Assembly: GCA_963968595.1 (NCBI GenBank)
Contig: CAXAHJ010000001.1
Coordinates: 62,001-126,000, forward strand
DNA length: 64,000 nt
Direction: 5' to 3'
Source of the DNA: GCA-2730975 sp937893275
Lineage (GTDB): Bacteria; Verrucomicrobiota; Verrucomicrobiia; Opitutales; Seribacteraceae
Position 1 is the stretch's first letter. Every line of letters begins with the position of its first letter. Below the pieces are notes generated by a model. It made no database searches. It worked only from the letters and a program-made list of their open reading frames with translations, and had not been told where the DNA came from. Shown piece after piece: positions 26,167 to 35,900 of this stretch. Position numbers and translations under genes: made by a program.

Positions 26167-28530
26167 TCAAAAACGAGTTCCACCGGAGAAGTGGAATTGA
26201 GGCGAACCACCTGTATCGGTTGGATCAGTTATGGGGAAACCGAGATCGAGACGTAGTGGCATGCCCATAACCATAATGCGGGCACCAAGTCCCCAGTTGT
26301 CATACCAATCCGAGGGATCGAAGTCAAAATCGCCCTTATTCATGTAACCACCATCGTAAAAGAGTGCCAACCGCAAGGGTTGAGCAATCTTAAAGGTGTA
26401 CTCGGCGCCAAAATAGGCAAAGGAGTTACCGCCTGTAGGTTCTTTCGCTTCACCTGAAACATTATTTTGAGGTCCCGCATCCCTGTAATCCCATCCCCTT
26501 AGGTTGTAAGGCCCTCCCAAGAAAAACTTTTCAAAGAATGGTACATCGGCATCGTCTCCATTATACCGACCCAAAGTGCCTGCTCTAGCTACAAAAGAGA
26601 GTACCTGCTCCATGGTTTCTGAAGTGTTGAAGAACTGTGCCCCTTGCAGTTCGAGACGTCCATATTCTGCTTCTCCGCCAAAAGGACCGCCCGCAAATTC
26701 CTTGCGCAGGGAGAGAATACTCCCCTCAGTAGGGAACAAAATGCTGTCGCGTGTGTCGCGAGTAAGCGTAAGACCAATCTTTGATATGATTAAATCCTCA
26801 TTTCTTATGAAGGATGGGGCACCTGAAGCTATATCGTCGATAACGACATCCTCGTAACTGTAGAAGAGACGGCCTTCGACCAATTCGAACAAGCGGCGGC
26901 GAGCATAGATTTCGAATCCTGCCCGCATCTCGTCGTAGTAGGAACTGTAGTAATCAGACTTTTCCCGAAAAACCTCAAAACCTGCAGCAAGGCGACGGTT
27001 CAGAAACCAAGGTTCCTCAAAGGCAAGACGAACCTCACTACTACGAGAACCCAGTTTTAAACGTAACCGAAATTTTTGGCCGTCTCCCTGCAACCGATGG
27101 GGACCGCGCCAACGAAAGAGATCAAAATTACCTTGGCGAAATTCGGCGAACATCATTGCTTTTTCCAATGTGCTAAAACCTACCCCAAAGGAGACATGGC
27201 CCGTGCGCCCTTCTTTCACATTCACCACGAGATTCCGCCTAGATCGCTGAATTTCAGGATCGTCCGTAGCAATAGGTTCGTCGTCGAGAGTGACTCTTTC
27301 GAAAAACCGGGTGTTTCTCAAGCGCGCCTCGCTAGTCTCCATTCGGCGGAGGTCGAATATTTCGCTAGGTGCAAGAGCTAATTCTCGGACAATCGCAATA
27401 GTGCGAGTCTTGTCGTTCCCCCGCACCAATATAGAATTTACGGTAAACTTGTTGTTCTCCGTTACGTCAAAAGTAACGTCTATTCGCCCCGTTTGGAGAT
27501 TAGGTTTGCGAATCGCGAGAACTCGGGCATCGAGATAACCATCTTCTCCATAGCGTTTCCTAATGCGATTACGATCCTCCCCAAGAAGGGAAGGCGAGTA
27601 GACGTCGCCTTCATGTAACCGTACTTCCTCCAAGATGTCTTCCGAAGAAAGGACGGCATTGCCTGTAACATTTATTTTTCCCGCATACGACCTTTCTCCT
27701 TCGACCAAGTTTATGACTAGGTCCAAAGCGGAATTCCCATGCCTTACAATTTCAACACTACTTTCTACAATTACTATATCTAGAAAACCTTCGTCTCGGT
27801 AAACCTTGAGTAAAGCTTCAAGATCTTCCTCCAGCACGGAAGGCCTATATTTGGAACGTTTCGACCAAAAACGCCAGAAGCGCCACGGAGCAGTTTCAAT
27901 TTGCTTGCGAAGAAACCTACTCGAAAGATGCTTATTCCCTTCAAATACGATTTTGCGGATTTTACGACTTTCGTTTTCAACTATACGAAAAACAACTGTG
28001 GCCGAACGAGCACCTTCATCACGAAGAATTTCAGACTCTATTCGAGAATTCCAAAAGCCTTTGTCCAAATAGAGTTCGCGAACGGCCCGTTCGTCAGACT
28101 TGATCATCGCTTCGTCGAGAAGCTCACCAGCTTCGGATTCAATCGATTTGACGAGCTTTCGACGGGAAAGTTCATCATTCCCCTCAAATCGAATCTCTCC
28201 AATGCGAGGTTTTGTAGTAACGCGAAAAGCAAGGACAACGGAAGCGGGATCTGGTTGCACCGTATCCAAGAAAACACGAACGTCGTCCACGGTGCCGGTT
28301 GCCATGAGATTGCGGATGGATTTGTCCACGGCACTGGGGTGATACTCCGCCCCAACCTCCACTTGAAGGTTTTCACGTATAAAAGATTCACCAATAGTAC
28401 GGGGACCTTCAATCGTGATCCGGATTTCCGCAATACGTTTACCCGTAGGGTCAACTTGAGCCGCTAAAAACGCCACCCAGCCCATGAGAATACAACAGGC
28501 AAAACCTAAAATACGAATGTTAGTAGACAT
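26167..28530 (-). CDS. bamA: Outer membrane protein assembly factor BamA
   Basis: Omp85-family protein of 787 residues inserting beta-barrel proteins into the outer membrane. N-terminal signal peptide (about 1-25, ending AFLAAQ), five POTRA domains spanning about 30-420 (repeated EIRFEGNDELSRRKL, IVFEGNKHLSSRFL, INVTGNAVLSSEDI and similar units), then the C-terminal 16-stranded barrel with the RGWDYRDAGP (lid-lock type RGF/RGW) motif and a terminal aromatic residue in FSGGTRF. Lies 5 bases after dnaB on the same strand and precedes ompH and lpxD. Confidence 0.97.
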   Translation of the reverse strand: MSTNIRILGFACCILMGWVAFLAAQVDPTGKRIAEIRITIEGPRTIGESFIRENLQVEVGAEYHPSAVDKSIRNLMATGTVDDVRVFLDTVQPDPASVVLAFRVTTKPRIGEIRFEGNDELSRRKLVKSIESEAGELLDEAMIKSDERAVRELYLDKGFWNSRIESEILRDEGARSATVVFRIVENESRKIRKIVFEGNKHLSSRFLRKQIETAPWRFWRFWSKRSKYRPSVLEEDLEALLKVYRDEGFLDIVIVESSVEIVRHGNSALDLVINLVEGERSYAGKINVTGNAVLSSEDILEEVRLHEGDVYSPSLLGEDRNRIRKRYGEDGYLDARVLAIRKPNLQTGRIDVTFDVTENNKFTVNSILVRGNDKTRTIAIVRELALAPSEIFDLRRMETSEARLRNTRFFERVTLDDEPIATDDPEIQRSRRNLVVNVKEGRTGHVSFGVGFSTLEKAMMFAEFRQGNFDLFRWRGPHRLQGDGQKFRLRLKLGSRSSEVRLAFEEPWFLNRRLAAGFEVFREKSDYYSSYYDEMRAGFEIYARRRLFELVEGRLFYSYEDVVIDDIASGAPSFIRNEDLIISKIGLTLTRDTRDSILFPTEGSILSLRKEFAGGPFGGEAEYGRLELQGAQFFNTSETMEQVLSFVARAGTLGRYNGDDADVPFFEKFFLGGPYNLRGWDYRDAGPQNNVSGEAKEPTGGNSFAYFGAEYTFKIAQPLRLALFYDGGYMNKGDFDFDPSDWYDNWGLGARIMVMGMPLRLDLGFPITDPTDTGGSPQFHFSGGTRF

Positions 28531-28535
28531 TGATC

Positions 28536-30017
28536 TTAATTCATGCGGGAATCGCCGTGCATACTGGTAAAACGAGTAAATTTCTTACGGAATGCTAGTT
28601 GCAAAAAGCCAGTGGGTCCATTTCGTTGCTTGGCCAAGATAAGCTTTATGACCTCGAAGTCTTCACCCTCTTCAGCTCCGGCATTGGGCCCATCCATCTC
28701 GCGGCCATCCGAGGCTGTTTTGTCCTTGGAAAGGAGCATTACAATATCGGCATCCTGCTCAATGGAACCTGACTCTCGGAGGTCCGAAAGCCTTGGCTCC
28801 CGACGATCCTTGTCAGATTCCCTATTAAGCTGACTCAAAACAATCACGGGGACATTCAGTTCCTTGGCCATAGCCTTGAGTCCACGAGAAATGTCGGCGA
28901 CTCCGGCTTCTCTCGATTGAATACGAGAGTCGGTACCAATCAATTGAAGGTAATCCACCACGATTAGTGAGAGTGGTTGGCGGGAGTGAGTGCGGCGAGC
29001 TTTTGCACGCAGTTGATGGATTGTTAAACCTCCTGAATCATCAACCCATATGGGCGCCTGACGAAATGCACGGGCAGTAGCAGCTAGTTTTGTTTGAGCA
29101 TCGCGGGGCGCAAACCCTCTTTGAAGGTCACTTTGATTAACTTCGGCCCGGCCACAAATCATTCGCATGGCAAGGGAAACAGCACTCATCTCCAAACTAA
29201 AGACAAGAACGCTTGGGGGATCATCTTGCACGGCTGGAGACAAAACGATATTCTCCACAATATTCATGGCAAGAGTGGTCTTTCCCACTGATGGTCGAGC
29301 TGCCAAGACAATCATTTCGGTTGGGCTTAGACCGTTGGTCAAATTATCGAGATCAGGATAGCCTGTTTTTACTCCTGCTGCATCTTCGCCGCTTAATAAA
29401 CTTTTAATCTGTTCTTCGGCGCCAGTAACTGGTTCTCGGAATCTCTTTGCTGCATCGGAGGCTCGATCTTGGCTTAACTCAAAAACATCTTTTTCGATTT
29501 CGCCTAGGAATGCGCCAAGATCGCCTTCCTGCTTATTCGCGCGGTCAATGATATCATGAGCTACGCGTATGCACTGTCGAAGAATTTGCTTTTCTCGAAC
29601 TATCTCCAGCCAAAAAGGAGCGTGGGCAGGTGTCTCTATTCGAGATGTCAGCGCCGCCAATGCGGCATGACCTCCGACTTCATTCAACTGATCAAGTTTT
29701 GAGAGCTTTTCTGCGAGAAGAATCTCATCGGCAGGCTCGCCCTCTCTCTGAAGATCAAGCAGGGCTGAATATATAAATTGGTGATTTGGCGAATAAAAAT
29801 GCTCCGGAAGGAGTCCGGACTCAGCGCACAAGGAAGTAGTTTCTCCAGTCTGGTCGAGAATGCAGGCGGCGAGTAATCCTTGCTCGGCGTCGCCGTTGCT
29901 CGGAAGAGAAGGTCCTGCCAAAAAGTTTGTTGCGCCAGCGGATGACTTATCGCCGCCAAATCCCCGAGAACTTCTTTGCTTCCTCTCGCCTTGGGTGCCT
30001 ATTTCGGCAGATGGCAT
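28536..30017 (-). CDS. dnaB: Replicative DNA helicase DnaB
   Basis: Hexameric 5'-3' helicase of the replication fork, 493 residues. N-terminal helical primase-interaction domain (DAEQGLLAACILD... LNEVGGHAALAAL), linker, then a RecA-like domain with Walker A ARPSVGKTT, Walker B IVVDYLQLI and the ESGSIEQDAD segment. ATG at 30017 is preferred to a TTG at 30050. It has an N-terminal extension of about 40 low-complexity residues before the first helix. Order rpsF-ssb-rplI-dnaB is a widely conserved replication/translation cluster. Confidence 0.97.
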   Translation of the reverse strand: MPSAEIGTQGERKQRSSRGFGGDKSSAGATNFLAGPSLPSNGDAEQGLLAACILDQTGETTSLCAESGLLPEHFYSPNHQFIYSALLDLQREGEPADEILLAEKLSKLDQLNEVGGHAALAALTSRIETPAHAPFWLEIVREKQILRQCIRVAHDIIDRANKQEGDLGAFLGEIEKDVFELSQDRASDAAKRFREPVTGAEEQIKSLLSGEDAAGVKTGYPDLDNLTNGLSPTEMIVLAARPSVGKTTLAMNIVENIVLSPAVQDDPPSVLVFSLEMSAVSLAMRMICGRAEVNQSDLQRGFAPRDAQTKLAATARAFRQAPIWVDDSGGLTIHQLRAKARRTHSRQPLSLIVVDYLQLIGTDSRIQSREAGVADISRGLKAMAKELNVPVIVLSQLNRESDKDRREPRLSDLRESGSIEQDADIVMLLSKDKTASDGREMDGPNAGAEEGEDFEVIKLILAKQRNGPTGFLQLAFRKKFTRFTSMHGDSRMN

Positions 30018-30065
30018 GAGAATAGTTACTCGTTCGTTAGCAGAGAGCAAAGGCGTGGAAGCATC

Positions 30066-30542
30066 TCAGTCATCTTCAGTTTCGATGGGGTTTTCCGACA
30101 CAATTTCAAATTCAACATCGGCCTTGACCTCCGGGTGCAGTTCAAACGTGGCAGTGAGTTTACCCAACTCCTTAACTGGCCGAAAGGGAGCAAGGTGGCG
30201 CTTGTCCAAGTGAAAACCCTGCTCTTCAAGCTTGGCAAGCAACTGTGCAGATGTTACCGAACCGAACAATTTTCCACCAGCGCCGGTCTTGACAGCGATC
30301 GCGACACGAGTCTCTCGTAATTTGACCGCGATTTCTTCGGCTTGGCTCTGCTCATCGGCTTCCCTGTGGGCACGAGCACGCATAAGCGATTCCATGCGTT
30401 TCTTGTTGGAATGATTAAGAGATACCGCTTTCTTGCGGGGAAGCAACCAGTTGCGGGCGTAACCCGCCTTTACTTTAACGATGTCTCCCTCTGCTCCGAG
30501 GTTTTCAACTTTGTCGATTAAAAGTAATTCTGTTGTGGCCAT
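30066..30542 (-). CDS. rplI: 50S ribosomal protein L9
   Basis: 158 residues with the conserved N-terminal RNA-binding domain (ELLLIDKVENLGAEGDIVKV, YARNWLLPRKKA), a long connecting helix (about 45-75) and the C-terminal domain (GAGGKLFGSVTSAQL). Slightly longer than E. coli L9 (149) because of an acidic C-terminal end (IVSENPIETEDD). It follows ssb directly; the rpsR gene that normally lies between ssb and rplI is absent. AT-rich leader without Shine-Dalgarno sequence. Confidence 0.97.
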   Translation of the reverse strand: MATTELLLIDKVENLGAEGDIVKVKAGYARNWLLPRKKAVSLNHSNKKRMESLMRARAHREADEQSQAEEIAVKLRETRVAIAVKTGAGGKLFGSVTSAQLLAKLEEQGFHLDKRHLAPFRPVKELGKLTATFELHPEVKADVEFEIVSENPIETEDD

Positions 30543-30590
30543 AATAGTAAGGTTAAAGAAATTAAATATTAGATGTTTATTGAATCAGTA

Positions 30591-31076
30591 TCAGAAAGGA
30601 ACATCTTCGTTCAAGTCGGGATCGACAGCAGGTGGAGGAGACGAACTATCCGTATCCGAGGTGGCATTTGCGTTATCAGGGGCGACCGGAGTGGACTGAG
30701 GGGCACCAGTGCCTGATTCACGAGATTGACCTTCGTAACTATCTTGCTTTGCTCCCATAAATTCCCAGTTTTCCAGATCTACGAGCAACTTGCTGCGCTT
30801 CTCTCCTGTTTGCGATTCCCACTGGTCCAGCTTGAGGCGGCCTTCAACGAAAATTGGCTTACCCTTTGAGAAAAATCTGGCTAGTGCCTCACCTCGTGGC
30901 CCAAAAGATTCCACATCGACAAACGTTACCTCTTCACGTTTGTTCCCCTCCGAATCCTTGAAGTTTCGGTTAATAGCCAAACCAAATTTACAGACGGATC
31001 GACCGCTCGGGAGCATTCTCACCTCCGGATCGCGAGTCAGGTTGCCAATGAGAAGCACTTTATTGAGGGAGGCCAT
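30591..31076 (-). CDS. ssb: Single-stranded DNA-binding protein
   Basis: 161 residues: OB-fold domain (1-~110, starting MASLNKVLLIGNLTRDPEVR), then a disordered Gly/Ser/Pro-rich linker and the acidic tip ending EDVPF that recruits replication and repair partners. Binds ssDNA at forks and during repair. Located between rpsF and rplI, 38 bases after rpsF. Confidence 0.97.
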   Translation of the reverse strand: MASLNKVLLIGNLTRDPEVRMLPSGRSVCKFGLAINRNFKDSEGNKREEVTFVDVESFGPRGEALARFFSKGKPIFVEGRLKLDQWESQTGEKRSKLLVDLENWEFMGAKQDSYEGQSRESGTGAPQSTPVAPDNANATSDTDSSSPPPAVDPDLNEDVPF

Positions 31077-31114
31077 AGTACTAGATGGTTGGGGAGTCTA
31101 ATGCAAAAATGAAA

Positions 31115-31405
31115 TCAAATGCGTTCGACAACTATGCGATCGACATTTTTTTCCAAGGAAAGTTTTTCGAGCAAGCGAGAAGGAAGTTCGGGCTCAGCTT
31201 CTATATCAAATTGAAAGTATACCCCATTGGCGAGATTGCTACTCGACTTGCGAGCAAAGTCCTGAGCCCCGAGATTTTCAACCTTTTTTACTTCTCCCTC
31301 AACTGAACGAATAACATCGCTCATCTGAGAGATAAATTCATCGGAACCACCTTCGTTGCCCCGAGGATCAAGAACTATCGTCGCTTTATAATTTCGTTTG
31401 CTCAT
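31115..31405 (-). CDS. rpsF: 30S ribosomal protein S6
   Basis: 96-residue S6-like protein; recognisable parts are the N-terminal beta strand (YKATIVLDPRG), the helix, and the central strands (YFQFDIEAEPELPSRLLEKL). S6 normally dimerises with S18 in the platform of the small subunit, but rpsR is not in this operon. The sequence is more diverged than the neighbouring r-proteins. Its start overlaps the end of pth by 20 bases. Confidence 0.88.
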   Translation of the reverse strand: MSKRNYKATIVLDPRGNEGGSDEFISQMSDVIRSVEGEVKKVENLGAQDFARKSSSNLANGVYFQFDIEAEPELPSRLLEKLSLEKNVDRIVVERI

Positions 31406-32000
31406 CTAATTTAATTCGTTCTTTTGATGTTTGATTTACAGAATTCATGGCATGTGCGCAACCCTTGTCAAGAATCTCGCGCAATGTGCATAAAAAAAAG
31501 TCCGTTTTTTCCTCTAAGAGTCGAGCTTCCTGGATCGTCAATCGGCTTAACACGTGATCGGCTAAATCCATGCGGGAATCTTTCTTTACGCCCACCCCGA
31601 GTCGAAAACGAATAAAGTCCGAGCCGATGGCACGTATGATGCCCTTTACCCCATTGTGTCCACCGTGACCACGATTGCGTGACAACCTTATTTGACCTGT
31701 AGCAAAGGCAGTGTCGTCGTGAATCACGATAGTTTCCGAGTGAATGCATTTGTGATAATCGAGAAGGGGTTTCAAATACTCGCCGCTGCAATTCATGAAA
31801 TTGTCCGGCTTGACGAGGATTAATGATTTCCCGGAACTCGTCGATGCGATGGCCACTTTGGAATGGAAACGCAGTTTGCCTTTCCACGCGACTTCCAGGT
31901 TGCTGGCAAACTCGTCCAACAACCAATATCCCGCATTGTGGCGAGTTCCGGAATATTCCGAACCAGGATTTCCAAGACCAACGATTGCTATCGGAGACAC
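31386..32000 (-). CDS. pth: Peptidyl-tRNA hydrolase
   Basis: 204-residue Pth that releases peptides from prematurely dropped peptidyl-tRNA. Catalytic motifs GLGNPGSEYSGTRHNAG (His in TRHN), KPDNFMNCSG and HDDTAFATGQIRL are present, with RNRGHGGHNGVK afterwards. Between rplY and rpsF, a common arrangement, overlapping rpsF by 20 bases. A short basic/polar C-terminal tail extends past the usual end. Confidence 0.96.
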   Translation of the reverse strand: MSPIAIVGLGNPGSEYSGTRHNAGYWLLDEFASNLEVAWKGKLRFHSKVAIASTSSGKSLILVKPDNFMNCSGEYLKPLLDYHKCIHSETIVIHDDTAFATGQIRLSRNRGHGGHNGVKGIIRAIGSDFIRFRLGVGVKKDSRMDLADHVLSRLTIQEARLLEEKTDFFLCTLREILDKGCAHAMNSVNQTSKERIKLDEQTKL

Positions 32001-32052
32001 GGGTCATACTGAATGAAGTAAAGGCACAAGCCCGAGATCGAGAGGGGAGGTT

Positions 32053-32745
32053 TCAGCCTTTGGAATCATCGGTTTTCTTCGCTTCGCCTTCTTCGGAAGA
32101 AGCATCGCCTTCCTCGCCTTCGACAATGTCGGTTTCATCATCGAGCCCCCCCTCGTCATCGTCAGCAGAAGCACGACCACTGGCACTTCCCACGCATGCG
32201 ACTAGAACTTGTAAGGGATCGCCAGGAAAAGAAACGCCATCGATTTCAGGAAGATCCTTAACTTGTAAATTGTCTCCTAAATCCAAATTGGTCACGTCGA
32301 TCTCGATCGAGGCAGGCAAAGCACTTGGGCGGCAACGCACCTCGACCTCGGGCGTGTTAACTTCAAGAATACCACCGGCCATCTTTACGCCCACAGCTTC
32401 TCCCACAATTTCCAGCGGGACCTTTGTCTGGAGTTCCTGTCCACGAGTCACTTGAACAAAATCAATATGTAATATGGCATCCGTCAGAGGATGTCGTTGC
32501 ATTTCCTTAATTAAAGCCAATTCATCTTCACCATCGCCAGACTTAAGACGAAAAAGAGACGCGGTTCCCCCAGAACTTCTCATCAACTGGCGAAACTCAC
32601 GCTCTTCAAGAGAGTAAGGCTTATTCAAGTCCTTACCATAATAAATAATAGGGATTCGCCCGGTCGCACGCAATTTCTTGCAAGCATACCTACCGCTATC
32701 CGAGCGCAAGGCTACATTGAGAGTTAGATCGTTTAATTCAGACAT
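32053..32745 (-). CDS. rplY: 50S ribosomal protein L25/Ctc
   Basis: 230-residue two-domain L25 of the Ctc type: N-terminal 5S rRNA-binding domain (LRATGRIPIIYYGKD, RHPLTDAILHIDFVQV) and C-terminal beta domain (AVGVKMAGGILEVNTPEVEVRC, DVTNLDLGDNLQVKDL), ending in an acidic tail of about 35 residues. The ATG at 32745 is supported by AAGGAG about 11 bases upstream, one of few clear Shine-Dalgarno sequences in the window; the upstream start at 32808 overlaps the promoter. First gene of the rplY-pth-rpsF-ssb-rplI-dnaB run. Confidence 0.96.
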   Translation of the reverse strand: MSELNDLTLNVALRSDSGRYACKKLRATGRIPIIYYGKDLNKPYSLEEREFRQLMRSSGGTASLFRLKSGDGEDELALIKEMQRHPLTDAILHIDFVQVTRGQELQTKVPLEIVGEAVGVKMAGGILEVNTPEVEVRCRPSALPASIEIDVTNLDLGDNLQVKDLPEIDGVSFPGDPLQVLVACVGSASGRASADDDEGGLDDETDIVEGEEGDASSEEGEAKKTDDSKG

Positions 32746-32779
32746 CTTTAAGAGGCTCCTTTTTGGGGAAAAAATACAA

Positions 32780-32808
32780 AAAATAGCCAGTTTGCAAGAG
32801 AAGTGCAA
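32780..32808 (-). promoter_or_regulatory. Likely rplY operon promoter
   Basis: On the minus strand TTGCAC (32808-32803) and TATTTT (32785-32780) are separated by exactly 17 bases, a good sigma-70-like layout, about 35 bases before the rplY start codon. No other candidate of similar quality was seen in the gap to the CxxCH-protein gene. Confidence 0.45.
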
Positions 32809-32922
32809 GTAAACTTCGCAAAACTAAGTTATTGAGAAATTATTTCTACATCTCGACTTAAAGCAAAGTGATTAAAGTTCAAATCACGAAGATCATCTAA
32901 ACGGTATTCGCAAAAGGGAATG

Positions 32923-35900
32923 CTATTTGGGAGGCGTAGTAGAAGAGAGATAGGCGAAAAAGTGACGAAATTCCTCGGCGGTGAGAGATTCGAGCAGACC
33001 GGAGGGCATCAGGGATCGTCCAGCAGGAGTGAGGTCGGCGATTTGGTTGCGGGGAACCACGTGATCTTGCCCATCGAGACCGCGAAGAATAAGTACCTTT
33101 GGGTTTTCCTCAACCTTGAAGCCACTCAGTATCCGACCATCCTTGGTGCTAAGAATGTTGTATTCGTAGCCTTCGCGAATCTCGGCGCCTGGACGAACAA
33201 TGGCGAGGAGCATGGCGTTTAAGTCGGATCTATCGTAGGATGTAAGGTCGGGACCGATTGATCCCCCTTTGCCAAACAAGACATGGCAAGCTGCACAGCC
33301 TGTCTGGCCAAAGAAAAGGCTTTCTCCGATTTTAGGATTTCCGCCGCCCGAAGAAGCAAGCGTACGGTATCGAGCCATTTTTCGATCGAGCTCGATTTCC
33401 GTTTGCAATTCTATGGAACTGAATTCAGCAGTGAGCAGTTTTTGCAGCTGAGGCAAATCGTGCAGCCGTAGTTTGGCGAGGATTTCGCGATTGAGGGTTT
33501 CGCGAGAGATCCTTTCGGAAACACATGCCTCGACCAACTCCAAAGCCCAACCTGCACGGCTCGCCAGCAAATGTAAGGCCGCGGCACGAAGTTCTTCGGG
33601 CAAATTTGGGAAAGCAATAGTTATGGTTTTTCCAATTTCGGGTAGGTCGAACTTCTGTAAACTCAGCAAGGCTTCGCGACGGAGTGACATTTTCTTTCCT
33701 GCCGAAACAAGACCTAGTAGGACGGGAACTGCTCGAACCTCTTTCACATCACCCAAGATTCTAGTAAATTGGATGCGAAGGGCGAGGGGGGCTTTGCTGT
33801 CCTTCAGCCGGCCGATAGCCTTGATTGTTGACTCCTTGTCTCCTCGGCGGAGAACGATCGAGAGGTTTTCTTGACCGCGGGCCATGGACAATGCACGGGA
33901 AAGGCTCTCGGGCAAAGGTGGCAAGGTCCGGCCCTCGAAGGCTTTTTCAAATCCTTCCAAAAGTAGGGCGGTATTTGCGGCATCGGGTGCCAGTGCCAGT
34001 AAGTGGGCACAAGCTTCCAATTCAGCTTGCCCGCCGGACAGGGCCCATCGCCGCATGAGGTTTTGCTGAGGAAGCGCACCGTCTGCCCGTAGGTGACTGT
34101 TCCAGTTTGCAGGGTCTTTGAAATGCACTAGAGTCGAGTCGATTTCTGAGGCATGAGTTTCGAATCCCCACCAGACAAGGAGTGGAAGGTGGGGATCTCC
34201 CGCGTCTTCCTTGAATTGAGCAAGACGCGTAAGGAGAGGCAGGGCTTCTCGGGCAGGAAGCCGGCGGGCGCTCGCGGCTAGCTGCGAACGGACTTCAGCA
34301 TTGGATTCGTGTGCCGCCATTTCAGCCAATCTTTTGGCAACCTCTTGAGACACCTCTCTCTGGTCGCCCAGTAAGCGTACCGTCCATCGACGGATGTGAG
34401 GATTTTTATGGCCGAGAGCCTCTAAGGCAACCTCCTTGCCGAATCCACCACACAAGTTTAATGCCCATAAAGCCTGCAGGGCGGGTTGCCCGGATTCCTC
34501 TTGAAGAATTGCACGGAGTTTTGGGATGTACGCCGAATCCGGATGGTCTCCCAATAACCGCAGTGCGGTTTCGCGATGCCAACGATTCTGGTGCCGAAGA
34601 GCAGTCTGCAACAGGTTGGTGGTAGAGAAAGGGTCACCAAACCGAACATGCTTAGCTCCCTTGGCTTTGAGACGATAGATTCGACCGAGATCGGGATCGG
34701 TAAGACCCTTGGAGTAGGCGATATAATGAGCGACCTGTCTGGCATGAAAGTCGGCCACGTATAAGTTGCCATCGGGACCAGTCTGGATGTCCACGGGCGA
34801 GAACCAACGATCATCAGGATCTTCTCCAATGGTGATGGGCTTGTCCATGTCTTCCGTGCGAAAGGTGGATCCATGTGATCTGAGATCGCTGGCCACAACG
34901 TAACGGAGGGTGGGTGCGACTCCAAATAGTTTTCCGTGATAGCGTTTCGGCAGGGCCTTCCCTTCATAAATCTCAAAGGTGTGGGTGAATCGCTTCACCT
35001 TCGGATGAGCCATAGATGGGAAGTGGCCAAAAGCGTAAGGATTGGACAAGTTGCCATGCTTGCCGAAGGTTTTGCGGTAGTAGCCTCCTTGCACATAGTG
35101 GAACCCGCGCGTATCGCCGCCATTGTGACCGGAATAGACTCGTCCCTTCGAATCGATCTCTACCCCAAAGGCATTACCGCCGCCCTCCGCGAAGACCTCG
35201 AAACGATGAGTCTCGGGCTGATAGCGCCAAGCAAATTGGCCCATGCGATGAATCGGCTTGAATCCAGGAATCGGCTTGTTGTTCAGACCATGCAGAACAA
35301 CGTTAGCTGTTACGGTGCTCCCGTGGGTGGCGTAAATCCAACCATCCGGCCCCCAACGCAGGTTGTTGGCAATAGAATGGGAATCCTCCAAGCCGAAACC
35401 TGAGAGGAGGATGCGCGGGGTGGGGGAGTCGGGACGATCGTCTCCATCCTTGTCGGCATAAAACAGCAGATATGGAGGATTGAGCACGAAGACTCCGTCA
35501 CGACCCTTCAAGGCAGCAGTTGCAAGATTGAGTCCATCAAGGAAAACCTTGTGGGAATCAAAAGTACCGTCACCATCGGTATCCTCGTGGATGGATATCC
35601 GATCTTTCCCTCGAAAAGGAGAGTTGGAAGCGTGGGGCGGAGGTGGAGGGTAGGGCGGGTCGTAGACGTTTCGAAAGACCTTGTCGTGAGAGATCATCCT
35701 CAATCCTGCAGGCCAAGGATACTGCCTGTACTCAACAACCCACATACGACCTCGTTCGTCAAAGTTGACGTAAAGCGGGTTGGCTACATCCGGTTCACGC
35801 AGCACGAGTTCGACTTCCAAATCGTCCGGCGTTATCAGTTCAGGAAGTCGAGCTTCTTTAACGGAAGCAGGCTTTGTAAGTTTCTCAGGCAACTTACGAT

